Source: Haloactinospora alba (GTDB taxonomy: Bacteria; Actinomycetota; Actinomycetes; Streptosporangiales; Streptosporangiaceae). From it: a stretch of 64,000 bases of DNA. Both the position numbers and the translations under genes were made by a program. The stretch's first letter is position 1; every line of letters begins with the position of its first letter. The notes under the pieces are model-generated. The model was not told the origin of the DNA and did no database searches. It saw only the letters and a program-made list of their open reading frames with translations. Positions 1 through 9,056 of this stretch are shown in pieces. The DNA lies in the NCBI RefSeq assembly GCF_006717075.1, contig NZ_VFQC01000001.1, positions 744,001 to 808,000 of the forward strand, given 5' to 3'.

Positions 1-557
1 CAGTAGTACTGGCCGCGCTGCTCGTCGTAGGTCCAGTTGGACTGCTCCGTGTCGACGAATATGACGCGGGCGTCGGTGTAGCGTTCGGTGGTGTCGGACC
101 ACACGTAGAAGTCGCCGTAGGGGCCGTCGGGATCGGAGCGGGACGCGAGGAACCACGGGTGCTGGTCGCTGGTGTGGTTCATGACGAGGTCGGCGATGAT
201 ACGCAGCCCCCGCTTGTGGGCCTGCTCGACCAGTTCCGCGAAGTCGCCGAGGTGCCCGAACTCGGGCAGGACCTTCATGTAGTCGGAGATGTCGTACCCG
301 CCGTCCCGCAGTGGCGACTCGTACAGCGGAAGCAGCCAGATGCAGTCGACCCCGAGCCACGTCAGGTAGTCGAGCTTCTCCATGAGACCGCGGAGGTCAC
401 CGGTGCCGTCGCCGTTGGAGTCGTAGAAACCCCGGACCAGGACCTCGTAGAAGACGGCGTACTTGTACCAGTAGGGGTCGCGGGGCATCTCGTGGGTGGC
501 GGGGTCGGACGCCGCTGGCTCGGGTGTCGGGTCGGGCGCCGGCTCGAGTGTTGTCAA
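1..557 (-). CDS. treS: trehalose synthase / maltose alpha-glucosyltransferase, N-terminal part
   Basis: This is the amino-terminal part (about 185 residues) of a GH13 alpha-amylase-fold enzyme; the rest lies off the left edge. The opening [17 protein letters not shown], then [24 protein letters not shown] and [11 protein letters not shown], is the TreS signature. The enzyme interconverts maltose and trehalose in the cytosol. The start is a TTG preceded by an in-frame TAA three codons upstream and a GGAG nine bases before it, so no longer protein is possible; an internal ATG at codon 24 is a weaker alternative. It follows glgE by about 60 bp on the same strand, the usual glgE-treS order of the GlgE alpha-glucan pathway, where TreS and a maltokinase supply maltose 1-phosphate to GlgE. 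Family certain, start likely. Confidence 0.9.
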   Translation of the reverse strand, partial: MTTLEPAPDPTPEPAASDPATHEMPRDPYWYKYAVFYEVLVRGFYDSNGDGTGDLRGLMEKLDYLTWLGVDCIWLLPLYESPLRDGGYDISDYMKVLPEFGHLGDFAELVEQAHKRGLRIIADLVMNHTSDQHPWFLASRSDPDGPYGDFYVWSDTTERYTDARVIFVDTEQSNWTYDEQRGQYY

Positions 558-616
558 CGAGAATTACTCCACCAGTTCGTTGTTGCGTTCTTTCCTCCGA
601 AGGGCCGGATTTCCGG

Positions 617-2599
617 TCAGGACGGCTGTCCTGTGGGAACGGCCGTGAATATGTGTGCAGTTTGGATATGCGGGTCGAGGTGGACATAGTTCGCCTCGCC
701 CCAGGTGTATGTGTCGCCGGACAGGTGGTCGGTGACGAGCATTGTGCTGTCTGCGGCCACTCCCAGGTCGGGAAGGGAGAGTCGTACTGTCGCCTCGTGG
801 CTGTGGTGCGGGTCGAGGTTGACGACGACCAGAACGGTGTCGGCGTTGTTCGCTCCGCCGGAATTTCCCAACCGTTTGGAATAACAGATGATGTCCGGAT
901 TGTCGGTGTCATGGAACCGCAGGTTCCGCAGTTCCTGGAGCGCCGGATGGTTGCGCCGGAGATAGTTTAGTGTGCGGATCAGCGGGGTGATGGTCATTTC
1001 CGCTGCTTCGGCCGCGTCCCAGTCACGTGGTTTGTACTGGTACTTCTCCGAGTCCAGGTATTCCTCGCTTCCGGGAGACGCGGGCGTGTTCTCGCAGAGT
1101 TCGTATCCCGAGTAGATTCCCCAGGTCGGCGCCATCGTGGCCGCGAGGATCGCGCGCACCTCGAAGGCGGGCCTGCCGCCGTTCCGCAGGTAGCCGCTGA
1201 GGATGTCGGGTGTGTTGGTGAAGAGGTTGGGGCGCAGGTAGGACGCTGACGCCGAGCTGAGCTCGCCCAGGTAGTCCTCCAGCTCCTCCTTCGTGTTGCG
1301 CCAGGTGAAGTAGGTGTAGGACTGGTGGAAACCGGCCCGGGCCAGGGTGCGCACCATGGCGGGCCGGGTGAACGCCTCGGCCAGGAACAGCACGTCCGGG
1401 TCGGAGTGTGCGACGTCGCCGAGCAGCCTCTCCCAGAACGCGACGGGTTTGGTGTGCGGGTTGTCCACCCGGAAGATGCGCACCCCGTGCGCCATCCAGT
1501 GCCGCACGATCCGCAGAACCTCGGCGTAGAGCCCCTCCGGGTCGTTGTCGAAGTTCAGGGGGTAGACGTCCTGGTACTTCTTCGGAGGGTTCTCCGCGTG
1601 CGCGATCGAGCCGTCCGGACGGACCGCGAACCATTCCGGGTGCTGGCTCACCCAGGGGTGGTCGAGGGAGCACTGCAACGCGAGGTCGAGAGCGACCTCC
1701 ATACCGTGCTCGCGGGCCTCGGCGACGAACCGGTCGAAGTCCTCGAGGCTCCCGAGATCGGGGTGTACCGCGTCGTGGCCACCCTCCTGCGAGCCGATGG
1801 CCCATACCGAACCGGGATCGCCGGGCCCGGCCCGCAGCGCGTTGTTCCTGCCCTTGCGGAACGACGTTCCCACGGGGTGGATCGGCGGCAGGTAGACGAC
1901 GTCGAACCCCATGTCGGCGATGGCGGGAAGCCGCTTGGCCGCGCTCGCCAGGGTTCCGGAACGGTGCGTGCTCTCGGGGCCCTCGACCACCGCTCCCTCC
2001 GAGCGTGGGAAGAACTCGTACCAGGATCCGAAGAGCGCGCGTCTGCGGTGCACGACGACGGGGTGGTGCCTGGAGCGGGTGACGTGGTCGCGCGGGGGGT
2101 CGGTGGCGAGTTCCGCTGCGGTCCCGGGGTCGGTGGCGACGGCGAGGCGCTCGATGGCCGGACGCGTGGGGTCGCGCATCACGGCGGCGACCCGGTGCAG
2201 AGCGGGACGGCGCGGGACGTGCCTGCTCGCCCGCTCGAACAGTCGGGCCCCCTCCTCGAGCATCAGCTCGGTGTCCTGGCCGCGCGGAATCTTGATCTCC
2301 GCGTTGCGCCGCCAGCTGGCCAGCGGGTCGATCCACGCCTCCACGGCGAAGGTCCACCGCCCCTCGGCGGGAAGGGCGACCTCGGCGCTGTAGCGGTCAC
2401 TGCCCGGAACGGACTCGCGCATGGTCACCGCCTGGAAGCGGTGCCCCTGCGGGTCGTGGAGGAGAGCCCTGACACCGAGAACGCCGTCCCCGGTACAGGG
2501 AACGGTCGCGCTGACGGGGAAGGTCTCGCCCGCAGCCGCCTTCGCCGTGCCGTAGTCCAGAACGGGAGCGACATCAAGGATGGGAATGCGTCCGATCAC
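617..2599 (-). CDS. glgE: alpha-1,4-glucan:maltose-1-phosphate maltosyltransferase GlgE
   Basis: GlgE (660 aa) transfers maltosyl units from maltose 1-phosphate to linear alpha-1,4-glucan in the cytosol. An N-terminal all-beta domain (about 10-105) precedes the GH13 barrel. The conserved stretches GSWYEFFPRSEG (about 191) and VRIFRVDNPHTKP carry the nucleophile Asp379, and FLAEAFTRP carries the acid/base Glu408. The reading frame is open upstream, but the family begins with [MV]IGRIP, so the GTG at 2597-2599 is the likely start. It has no strong Shine-Dalgarno. Length matches streptomycete GlgE (about 660-675). treS follows downstream and glgP is divergent, so storage glucan synthesis and phosphorolysis share one control region with a CRP-type palindrome. 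Confidence 0.95.
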   Translation of the reverse strand: MIGRIPILDVAPVLDYGTAKAAAGETFPVSATVPCTGDGVLGVRALLHDPQGHRFQAVTMRESVPGSDRYSAEVALPAEGRWTFAVEAWIDPLASWRRNAEIKIPRGQDTELMLEEGARLFERASRHVPRRPALHRVAAVMRDPTRPAIERLAVATDPGTAAELATDPPRDHVTRSRHHPVVVHRRRALFGSWYEFFPRSEGAVVEGPESTHRSGTLASAAKRLPAIADMGFDVVYLPPIHPVGTSFRKGRNNALRAGPGDPGSVWAIGSQEGGHDAVHPDLGSLEDFDRFVAEAREHGMEVALDLALQCSLDHPWVSQHPEWFAVRPDGSIAHAENPPKKYQDVYPLNFDNDPEGLYAEVLRIVRHWMAHGVRIFRVDNPHTKPVAFWERLLGDVAHSDPDVLFLAEAFTRPAMVRTLARAGFHQSYTYFTWRNTKEELEDYLGELSSASASYLRPNLFTNTPDILSGYLRNGGRPAFEVRAILAATMAPTWGIYSGYELCENTPASPGSEEYLDSEKYQYKPRDWDAAEAAEMTITPLIRTLNYLRRNHPALQELRNLRFHDTDNPDIICYSKRLGNSGGANNADTVLVVVNLDPHHSHEATVRLSLPDLGVAADSTMLVTDHLSGDTYTWGEANYVHLDPHIQTAHIFTAVPTGQPS

Positions 2600-3064
2600 A
2601 ATGCACCACGCATGTCGGTTGTGTTTCGTTGGAAAGGTGGGGAATGCGGACGTTTCCTCGCGTCCGCGTGCGAACACACGGGCCCTGGGGTGTTCCGGAG
2701 ACCGGGTTTCCGTGCTCGTTTCCATCGTCGGATCACAGCGTCCCGTGAGGGTCGGGCGCTCCGGGCGTGCCGCTGTGATAGTGGTCACATTATCCAGGGT
2801 TTTTGGTCACGCCCGGTTTAAATTTTCTCCGGAGGTGTTGAGCCGGAGGATGAGTGTAAAGATTATGTGATTTTCCCTTTTTCTGTGATGACAGGTTTGT
2901 GGTGGTTATGTCCAAATATATGGAAGATAAAATGCATGAATTCCGCGGTGGTTGGGACGGAAACCGGGCGCGGTGGAACGCTGCCGGGTGTCCGGTACTC
3001 TCGTTCCGGCGGAGAAGGTGATTCGAGTGGCGAGACGATGCGCGTTTGGCTAATCTCGCGGTGT
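2600..3064. other. divergent glgE/glgP control region
   Basis: About 465 bp without a gene. Its middle (2815-2945) is clearly AT-richer than its surroundings. It holds a perfect CRP-type palindrome at 2774-2789. Two further TGTGA half-sites on the plus strand lie at 2866-2870 and 2884-2888 without a TCACA partner. A TAATCT -10-like box at 3051-3056 sits eight bases before the glgP GTG. Confidence 0.6.
2774..2789. promoter_or_regulatory. perfect CRP/GlxR-type operator
   Basis: The sequence reads TGTGA-TAGTGG-TCACA, an exact match to the CRP-family consensus TGTGA-N6-TCACA used by E. coli CRP, mycobacterial Crp and corynebacterial GlxR. It sits 175 bp upstream of the glgE start and about 275 bp upstream of glgP. 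It could therefore make storage-glucan metabolism respond to cAMP. No crp gene is in the window; binding is inference. Confidence 0.65.
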
Positions 3065-5665
3065 GTGAAAGCAATCCACAGATTCACCGTTCGCCCTGAC
3101 ATTCCCGATGAACTCTGCGAGTTGGAACGGCTCGCCGGAAACCTCCGATGGGCCTGGCACACGCCGGCCCGAGACGTGTTCGAACTGATGGACCCCCGGC
3201 TGTGGGCCGATGTCGGGCACGATCCGGTGCGTGCACTCGCCGAGGTCAGTGGCGGGCGACTGGCCGAGCTCCGCGCTGACACCGAGTTCCGGGAGCGGTT
3301 GCGCGAAGCGAGCGCCGACCTCGAGGCTTACCTGACCGAACCGCGGTGGTACCAGAGCCTGGACACCGATACCCCGGAAGAGGCGCCGCCAGCGGCGGTA
3401 GCGTACTTCTCCGCCGAATACGGGATCACCGCCACCCTGCCGCAGTACTCGGGCGGACTGGGAATCCTGGCCGGAGACCACCTGAAGAGCGCCAGCGACC
3501 TCGGAGTTCCCCTGATCGGGGTCGGGCTCCTGTACCGGTGCGGCTACGCCGCCCAGAGCCTCTCCCCGGAGGGGTGGCAGCAGGAGGAGTACCCCGAGAT
3601 CGACCCGGCCGTGCTGCCCATGACGCGACTGCTGGACGGCGACGAACCGGTACGCGTCCGGATCGGGTCCCCGGACGGGAACACCGTGACGGCCGGTGTA
3701 TGGGTGCTGCGCGTGGGACGCGTTCCGCTGCTGCTGCTGGACACCTACGCCGAGGAGAACACCCCCGAGGCGCGTGAGGTGACCGACCGCCTCTACGGCG
3801 GGGACGCCGAGCACCGGCTTCGGCAGGAGCTACTGCTGGGTGTGGGCGGGATGCGCGCCGTGCGCGCCTACTGCGGGATCACCGGCCACCCCGAGCCCGA
3901 CGTCTTCCACATGAACGAGGGACACGCTGGTTTCCTCGGGGTGGAACGCATCCGGGAGTACTGCGAGAGCGCGGGACTCACCTTCGACGAGGCGGTCGAG
4001 GCCGCACGCGCGGGCACCGTCTTCACGACCCACACGCCGGTCGCCGCCGGGATCGACCGCTTTCCCCGGCAGCTCGTGGAACGCTACTTCACCGCGGGCA
4101 CACCGGCGGTCCGCGGCCTGCCGGCCGGGCAGGTACTCCGGCTCGGCGCCGAGGACCACGCCGGGGGCGACCCCGCCGTGTTCAACATGGCTCTCATGGG
4201 GATGCGCCTCGCGCAGCGCGTGAACGGTGTGAGCCGGTTGCACGGCGAGGTGAGCAGGGAGATGTTCCAGGGACTGTGGCCCGGCTTCAACGTCGCCGAC
4301 GTCCCGATCACGTCCGTCACCAACGGGGTGCACGCCCGTAGCTGGGTGGCTCCGGAAGCCCAGCGGCTCGCCCAGCGCACCGTTCCCGACCCCGACGAGT
4401 TCACCCGCACCGAAGGGTGGCGGAAAGTGAGCTCCGCCAGTGACGCCGAGCTGTGGGAGATGCGCCGCGAGCTGCGTTCGCGTCTCGTCGCCGAGGCACG
4501 CGTCCGACTGGCGGAGTCCCAGCGTCACCGGGGAGTCGGTCCGACCGGCGGGGCCGATCCCCGGAACGCGCTCGACCCGGACATCCTCACCCTCGGGTTC
4601 GCGCGCCGCGTCCCGTCCTACAAACGGCTCACCCTCATGCTGCGTGACCCGCAGCGCCTCAAGGCGATCCTGACCCATCCGCGGTACCCGGTGCAGCTCG
4701 TCATAGCCGGCAAGGCCCACCCGAACGACGAGGACGGCAAACGGCTCATCCAGGAGATCGTCCGGTTCGCTGACGACCCCGAGGTGTCCCACCGGATCGT
4801 CTTCCTCCCGGGATACGACATGGACCTCGCCCGTTCGCTCGTGCAGGGCTGCGACGTCTGGCTGAACAACCCGCTGCGCCCGTTGGAGGCGTGCGGGACG
4901 TCGGGGATGAAGTCCGCGCTGAACGGGGGGCTCAACCTGTCGGTACGGGACGGGTGGTGGGAGGAACTGTTCGACGGTTCCAACGGCTGGGAGATCCCCA
5001 CCGCCGAGGACGCGGCCGATCCCGACCAGCGGGACGCCAGGGAGGCCGAGGCGCTGTACGAACTGGTCGAACGGCAGGTGGCGCCGCTGTTCTACGAACG
5101 GGACGGGGACGGGTTGCCGCGCCGCTGGCTGGCGATGGTCAAGAACACGCTCGTGTCCCTCGGCCCGCGGGTCCTGGCCAGCCGTATGGTGCGCGACTAC
5201 GTGACCCGTATCTACCAGGGGGCGGCCGAGTCCAGCCGCTGCTTGGCGGGATCCGACGGGAAGGGGGCCCGCGAGCTGGCCGCGTGGAAGCAGCGCGTGC
5301 GTCAGGCGTGGCCCAAGGTGCGTATCGAACGCGTGGAGCTTCTCCCCGAGAGTGCCGGGGCCGGAAGCGACGGGGGAGCGACGGTTCGGGCGACGGTGGA
5401 CCTCGGTGAGCTCACCCCCCGGGAGGTCGCGCTCGATGTCGCGTCCGCTCCCGGGACCGGACGCGCCGACGCCGCATCCGGTCCGCTCGGGGGCGTGCTG
5501 AACGCGGTGGACGGTTCGGCGTCCCGTGCCCGCGTCCACTACACCGGAGTGGTCCCGTGGCCGGAGGCGGAGCTGGCCTCCTGCACGGTGCGGGCGCGTC
5601 CCGCGCACCCGCTCCTGTCCGGGCCCGCCGAGATGGGGTTGGAAACCGCCCGAGTCTGCGGGTGA
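3065..5665 (+). CDS. glgP: alpha-glucan (glycogen) phosphorylase
   Basis: An 866-residue phosphorylase that releases glucose 1-phosphate from alpha-1,4-glucans using PLP. It belongs to the actinobacterial type that begins VKAI.RFTVRP and has an N-terminal extension domain. Visible marks are AYFSAEYGI (about 115), GGLGILAGDHLKSASD, DVFHMNEGHAGFL, VPSYKRLTLM, IAGKAHP, and the PLP-lysine region ACGTSGMKSALNGG. The GTG at 3065 is chosen because the family starts there; an in-frame ATG at 3038 is possible. A TAATCT box ends eight bases before this GTG and no clear Shine-Dalgarno is present, so the message may be leaderless. Divergent from glgE-treS. Confidence 0.92.
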   Translation: MKAIHRFTVRPDIPDELCELERLAGNLRWAWHTPARDVFELMDPRLWADVGHDPVRALAEVSGGRLAELRADTEFRERLREASADLEAYLTEPRWYQSLDTDTPEEAPPAAVAYFSAEYGITATLPQYSGGLGILAGDHLKSASDLGVPLIGVGLLYRCGYAAQSLSPEGWQQEEYPEIDPAVLPMTRLLDGDEPVRVRIGSPDGNTVTAGVWVLRVGRVPLLLLDTYAEENTPEAREVTDRLYGGDAEHRLRQELLLGVGGMRAVRAYCGITGHPEPDVFHMNEGHAGFLGVERIREYCESAGLTFDEAVEAARAGTVFTTHTPVAAGIDRFPRQLVERYFTAGTPAVRGLPAGQVLRLGAEDHAGGDPAVFNMALMGMRLAQRVNGVSRLHGEVSREMFQGLWPGFNVADVPITSVTNGVHARSWVAPEAQRLAQRTVPDPDEFTRTEGWRKVSSASDAELWEMRRELRSRLVAEARVRLAESQRHRGVGPTGGADPRNALDPDILTLGFARRVPSYKRLTLMLRDPQRLKAILTHPRYPVQLVIAGKAHPNDEDGKRLIQEIVRFADDPEVSHRIVFLPGYDMDLARSLVQGCDVWLNNPLRPLEACGTSGMKSALNGGLNLSVRDGWWEELFDGSNGWEIPTAEDAADPDQRDAREAEALYELVERQVAPLFYERDGDGLPRRWLAMVKNTLVSLGPRVLASRMVRDYVTRIYQGAAESSRCLAGSDGKGARELAAWKQRVRQAWPKVRIERVELLPESAGAGSDGGATVRATVDLGELTPREVALDVASAPGTGRADAASGPLGGVLNAVDGSASRARVHYTGVVPWPEAELASCTVRARPAHPLLSGPAEMGLETARVCG

Positions 5666-5842
5666 GACCGGGGACGGGCGGCGTTCCGGAGCCGGGACCT
5701 GTTCGGTGGAGGCGTGCGCGTCGCCCGGTACCACCTGGCGGCGTTCCCGTCGGCCGACAGAGGGTCCCGCTCCGGACTCCCCCCGTCCCGCCAGCGCCCG
5801 ACGGGCCGGGGGACTACGTGTGCGGGTCGGGGGGGGGGTGCC

Positions 5843-5873
5843 TTGACCCGGTCGCCCCCGAAGCACGCATAAT
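5843..5873 (+). promoter_or_regulatory. putative promoter of the thiamine-riboswitch transcript
   Basis: TTGACC at 5843-5848 and CATAAT at 5868-5873 form a sigma-70-like pair with a long 19-bp spacer. A transcript starting about seven bases downstream would begin just before the TPP aptamer. A run of nine G lies just upstream (5829-5838 region). Confidence 0.5.
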
Positions 5874-5883
5874 AGAGACGGAA

Positions 5884-5975
5884 CCGACAGGGGAGCGCTA
5901 CGGCGCTGAGAGTGCGGAACGAACCCGCAGACCCTTAGCCACCTGACCTGGGTAATACCAGCGAAGGAAGTCGAG
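5884..5975 (+). promoter_or_regulatory. TPP (thiamine pyrophosphate) riboswitch, THI element
   Basis: The aptamer contains the conserved blocks GGGGAGC, GCTGAGAGTGCGG, CCGCAGACCC, ACCTGACCTGGGTAATACC and AGCGAAGGAAG. Flanking CGAC (5885-5888) and GTCG (5970-5973) close helix P1. It binds thiamine pyrophosphate and lowers expression of the downstream transporter when thiamine is plentiful. Downstream, the segment CCCGGCC at 6043-6049 can pair with either of two GGCCGGG copies (5983-5989 and 6060-6066), which could be the switching platform. Confidence 0.95.
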
Positions 5976-6106
5976 GACGAACGGCCGGGTGCGGTCGGTG
6001 CGCTTCCGGACGGCGCCGACCACGGGAACACGCCCGCACCACCCCGGCCGGCACTCTTTGGCCGGGCCCTCTCGTGTCGCGACGTGAAGACGCGAAGGGA
6101 CACCTG

Positions 6107-6712
6107 TTGACCTCCACCCCGCCCGAACAGCCGACGTTCGACACCCCTCCCCGCGCCACCTGGCGCACCGTGGACCTCGTGGTGGCAGCCGTCGTGGGAG
6201 CCGCCGTCGGAGTGGTCTTCTGGTTCTGGGGAATGCTCTGGGCGGCCACCCAACCGCTGTTCGTCTTCTTCCCCCCGGCGCAGGCGGTCCTCTACGGCAT
6301 CTGGCTGCTGCCCGGAGTCCTGGGGGGACTCATCATCCGGAAACCCGGGGCGGCGGTGCTGACCTCCACGGCCGCGGCCTTCGTCTCCATGGTTCTGGGC
6401 ACCCAGTGGGGGGTGATGGTCATCCTGTCCGGCGTGCTGCAGGGGCTTTTCCCGGAAGCCGTCTTCGCGGCGCTCCGCTACCGCAGGTGGGGCACGGTCG
6501 CCGCCGTGGCGGCAGCCGTCGCCGCCGCTCTCGCCCCAGCCGTCATGGACAATCTCCGCTACTACCCCACCTGGCCGTTGACGTTCCAACTCGCCTTCGC
6601 CGGGATCGTCCTCCTCAGCTCCGCGGTGATAGCCGGCCTCGGCGGGCGCCTGCTGACCACGGCCCTGGCCAGGTCCGGCGCCCTCACCGCTTTCCCCTCC
6701 GGACGCGAGTGA
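6107..6712 (+). CDS. ECF transporter substrate-binding subunit, YkoE type (thiamine/HMP)
   Basis: A 201-residue integral membrane protein with about six hydrophobic segments (VDLVVAAVVGAAVGVVFWF, then FVFFPPAQAVLYGIWLLPG and others). It matches the YkoE family of S components that bind thiamine or its pyrimidine precursor HMP. I chose the TTG at 6107 because AAGGGA lies six bases before it; a GTG eleven codons upstream (6074) is in frame but lacks a good ribosome site. The stop overlaps the next start by one base (TGATG), so it is translationally coupled to the ATPase gene. The TPP riboswitch immediately upstream supports a thiamine role. Confidence 0.88.
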   Translation: MTSTPPEQPTFDTPPRATWRTVDLVVAAVVGAAVGVVFWFWGMLWAATQPLFVFFPPAQAVLYGIWLLPGVLGGLIIRKPGAAVLTSTAAAFVSMVLGTQWGVMVILSGVLQGLFPEAVFAALRYRRWGTVAAVAAAVAAALAPAVMDNLRYYPTWPLTFQLAFAGIVLLSSAVIAGLGGRLLTTALARSGALTAFPSGRE

Positions 6713-8253
6713 TGGGACACACGGGCGCCCGGGTCGAGCTCTCGAACTGGGGATGGAGGTACGCGGGACGCAACCGGTGGACGCTGTACGGCGTCGACCT
6801 CCGGATCGAACCAGGGGAGCGGGTGCTGCTTCTGGGAGCGTCCGGCTCGGGCAAGAGCACCCTGCTGCACGCCATGGCCGGACTCACCGGGCCGGACCGG
6901 GCCATAACCGGCGAACAGCGCGGAACACTGCGCGTCGACGGCAAACCCGCCGACGCGACACGCGGCACCACCGGCCTGGTAGGCCAGGACCCCGAGACGC
7001 AGCTCGTCATGGCGCGGTGCGGCGACGACGTGGCGTTCGGCCTGGAGAACCTGGAGACGGAGCCCGCGCGGATCTGGCCCCGGGTGCGTTCCACCCTGCG
7101 CGACATCGCCTTCGACCACGAGCTGGACCATCCCACCGCCGTGCTCTCCGGCGGGGAGAAACAGCGCCTCGCGGCCGCCGGGGTGCTCGCCATGAGCCCG
7201 CGGCTGCTACTGCTCGACGAACCCACCGCCAACCTGGACCACGACGGGGCCCGCCGTATGCGGGAACTGCTGGACACGCTGCTGGCGACCACCGAGGCGA
7301 CCATGGTGCTCGTGGAACACCGCGTCTCCGACGTCCTCGAGCGTGTGCACCGTGTCGTGGTGGTGGAACCGGGCGGGGGAGTGCTGGCGGACGGTCCCCC
7401 CGAGGTGGTGTTCGACCGCCACGGTGACCGGTTGGCCGAGCACGGCGCCTGGGTGCCCGGGCGGGATCCCGAACCGCTCCTGACACCGGAACCCGGTGGG
7501 GAGGCCGTACTCGAGGCGACCGGATGCCGCGCCCGTACGCCGGCCGGGCTCGGACCCCACGCGGCCCGGCCACGCAGGGTGCTGGACGGCGCGGACGCGA
7601 CCGTCAGCGCCGGGACGGCGACCGCCGTCACAGGGGAGAACGGTTCGGGGAAGTCGACCCTGTTGAGCCTCCTGGCCGGGCTGTCCCCGCCCGAGGCGGG
7701 AGCGGTCCGGCCGCGTGGCCCCCTGGCGCGGGTCAGCAGGCGCCCGCTGTCGCGGTGGCCGGCGCGACAGCTCGCCCGCCACGTCGGAACGGTGTTCCAG
7801 CACGCGGAGGACCAGTTCGTCACCGGGCGCGTCCACGACGAGCTGCGGTTCGCGCCCCGACGCGCCGGGTTGTCCGGGCGGGAAGCCGACCGTTGGGCGG
7901 CCGAGCTGCTGGAACGGTTGTGGCTGGCCCCACTGGCCGACGCCCACCCCTTCACCCTCTCCGGCGGGGAGAAACGGCGGCTGTCCGTGGCGACAGCGCT
8001 GAGCGCCGGCCCCGCCCACGCGCCGGACGTGCTGTTGCTGGACGAGCCCACGTTCGGCCAGGACACGCGCACGTGGCGCGAGCTGGTCGAGCTGCTCGAC
8101 CGGTTGCGGGGGCAGGGACGGGCGATCGTCGTGGCCACCCACGACGAACTGCTGTTGTGCCGTTTCGCCGGTACCGAACTGCGTGTGCGCGACGGCGGGG
8201 TCACCGCGCTGGAGGCGCCGTCCCGCCCCGGGAGAGGGGACGGAGAGTGGTGA
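6712..8253 (+). CDS. ECF transporter duplicated ATPase, YkoD type
   Basis: A 513-residue protein made of two fused ABC ATPase domains that power the energy-coupling-factor transporter. Domain 1 has Walker A GASGSGKST (42-50), signature LSGGE (145-149) and Walker B LLLLDE (165-170). Domain 2 has Walker A GENGSGKST (308-316), then LSGGEKRR and VLLLDEPTFGQD. The ATG overlaps the YkoE stop and the stop overlaps the next GTG, so the three genes form one tight operon. Both nucleotide sites look intact. The linker between domains (about 250-300) is rich in Pro and Gly. Confidence 0.93.
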   Translation: MGHTGARVELSNWGWRYAGRNRWTLYGVDLRIEPGERVLLLGASGSGKSTLLHAMAGLTGPDRAITGEQRGTLRVDGKPADATRGTTGLVGQDPETQLVMARCGDDVAFGLENLETEPARIWPRVRSTLRDIAFDHELDHPTAVLSGGEKQRLAAAGVLAMSPRLLLLDEPTANLDHDGARRMRELLDTLLATTEATMVLVEHRVSDVLERVHRVVVVEPGGGVLADGPPEVVFDRHGDRLAEHGAWVPGRDPEPLLTPEPGGEAVLEATGCRARTPAGLGPHAARPRRVLDGADATVSAGTATAVTGENGSGKSTLLSLLAGLSPPEAGAVRPRGPLARVSRRPLSRWPARQLARHVGTVFQHAEDQFVTGRVHDELRFAPRRAGLSGREADRWAAELLERLWLAPLADAHPFTLSGGEKRRLSVATALSAGPAHAPDVLLLDEPTFGQDTRTWRELVELLDRLRGQGRAIVVATHDELLLCRFAGTELRVRDGGVTALEAPSRPGRGDGEW

Positions 8254-9038
8254 GAGCTTCCGTCTCCGGTTTCCGGAGCGGGCCGGAGGGGAGATCCGCG
8301 CCCGTGCGTCCACCGGCTGGGCGCCCCTGGCTGGCGCGCCTCAACCCGCTCGCCAAGTTCGCCGCCGCGTTCCTGGTGACGGCCGGGCTCATCCCGGTAC
8401 TGGACCCGGTGACCGCCGGGGTCGTACTCGTCGCCGCGGCGGCTCTGCTGCCGGTGAGTGGTCTGGGGGTACGCGCCCTGGTCACGCTCGGGGGCTCCCT
8501 GTTCCTCATGAGTGTCTCCATCGGAACGATCAACCTGGTGTTCGGCGACGAGGGTGCCCTGCCGGCGCTGGGTACGGCCGTGCGGCTGCTGGCCATCGCG
8601 CTGCCCAGTGTGCTGGCCGGCATGACCAGTGACCCCACCGAGGTCGCCGACGCCCTGGTGCAGAAACTGCGTCTGCCCGAACGCCCCGCTCTGGGAGTGC
8701 TGGCCGCGCTGCGGCTGGTTCCCCTCCTGGCGGGACAGTGGCGCACCCTGGGACTCGCGCGCCGTGCCCGCGGGGTCGAGTCGGGCGGCAACCCGATCGC
8801 CGCCGTCGGGATCTTTGCCGGCAAGGCCTTCGCGCTGCTGGTACGGGCGATCCGCACCGGTACGCACCTCGCCGCGGCCATGGAGGCGCGCGCCTTCGGC
8901 TCCGGTGGGCGCAGCCACGCTCGAACGAGCCGCTGGACAGCGGCCGACACGTGCCTCCTCGTGGGAACCGCGGCCGTGCTGTTCCTGGCGCACGGTCTGT
9001 CCATGTACCTGGGCACCTGGCGGCTGCTGTTCGGTTGA
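8247..9038 (+). CDS. ECF transporter transmembrane subunit EcfT/YkoC
   Basis: A 263-residue membrane protein with the CbiQ/EcfT pattern: LNPLAKFAAAFLVTAGLI near the start, several hydrophobic helices, and the coupling motifs with Ala-Arg-Gly (LARRARGVE and AMEARAFG) that contact the ATPases. It completes the YkoE-YkoD-YkoC thiamine-precursor uptake system. Tandem GTG codons at 8247 and 8250 are both possible starts; 8247 is placed six bases after GGAGAGGGGA. It overlaps the ATPase gene by seven bases and ends 18 bp before a convergent SMR gene. Substrate is inferred from the riboswitch. Confidence 0.92.
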   Translation: MVRASVSGFRSGPEGRSAPVRPPAGRPWLARLNPLAKFAAAFLVTAGLIPVLDPVTAGVVLVAAAALLPVSGLGVRALVTLGGSLFLMSVSIGTINLVFGDEGALPALGTAVRLLAIALPSVLAGMTSDPTEVADALVQKLRLPERPALGVLAALRLVPLLAGQWRTLGLARRARGVESGGNPIAAVGIFAGKAFALLVRAIRTGTHLAAAMEARAFGSGGRSHARTSRWTAADTCLLVGTAAVLFLAHGLSMYLGTWRLLFG

Positions 9039-9056
9039 CGGCCGGGGCGGAGCGGC

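Noticed and set aside
5829-5838. Run of nine to ten G before the riboswitch promoter
   Set aside because: A single G-run does not make a quadruplex and nothing else marks it as functional; it may be a slippage-prone tract only.
3830-6589. Very long open frame on the minus strand opposite glgP and the riboswitch
   Set aside because: It is the antisense frame of glgP and the transporter, produced by GC-rich third positions. The protein is His/Pro/Gly/Arg-rich without a domain, and it runs through the TPP aptamer.
6684-8993. Long minus-strand frame opposite the ECF transporter genes
   Set aside because: Composition is Ser/Arg/Thr-rich with no motif; the plus strand codes for intact ABC ATPase and EcfT.
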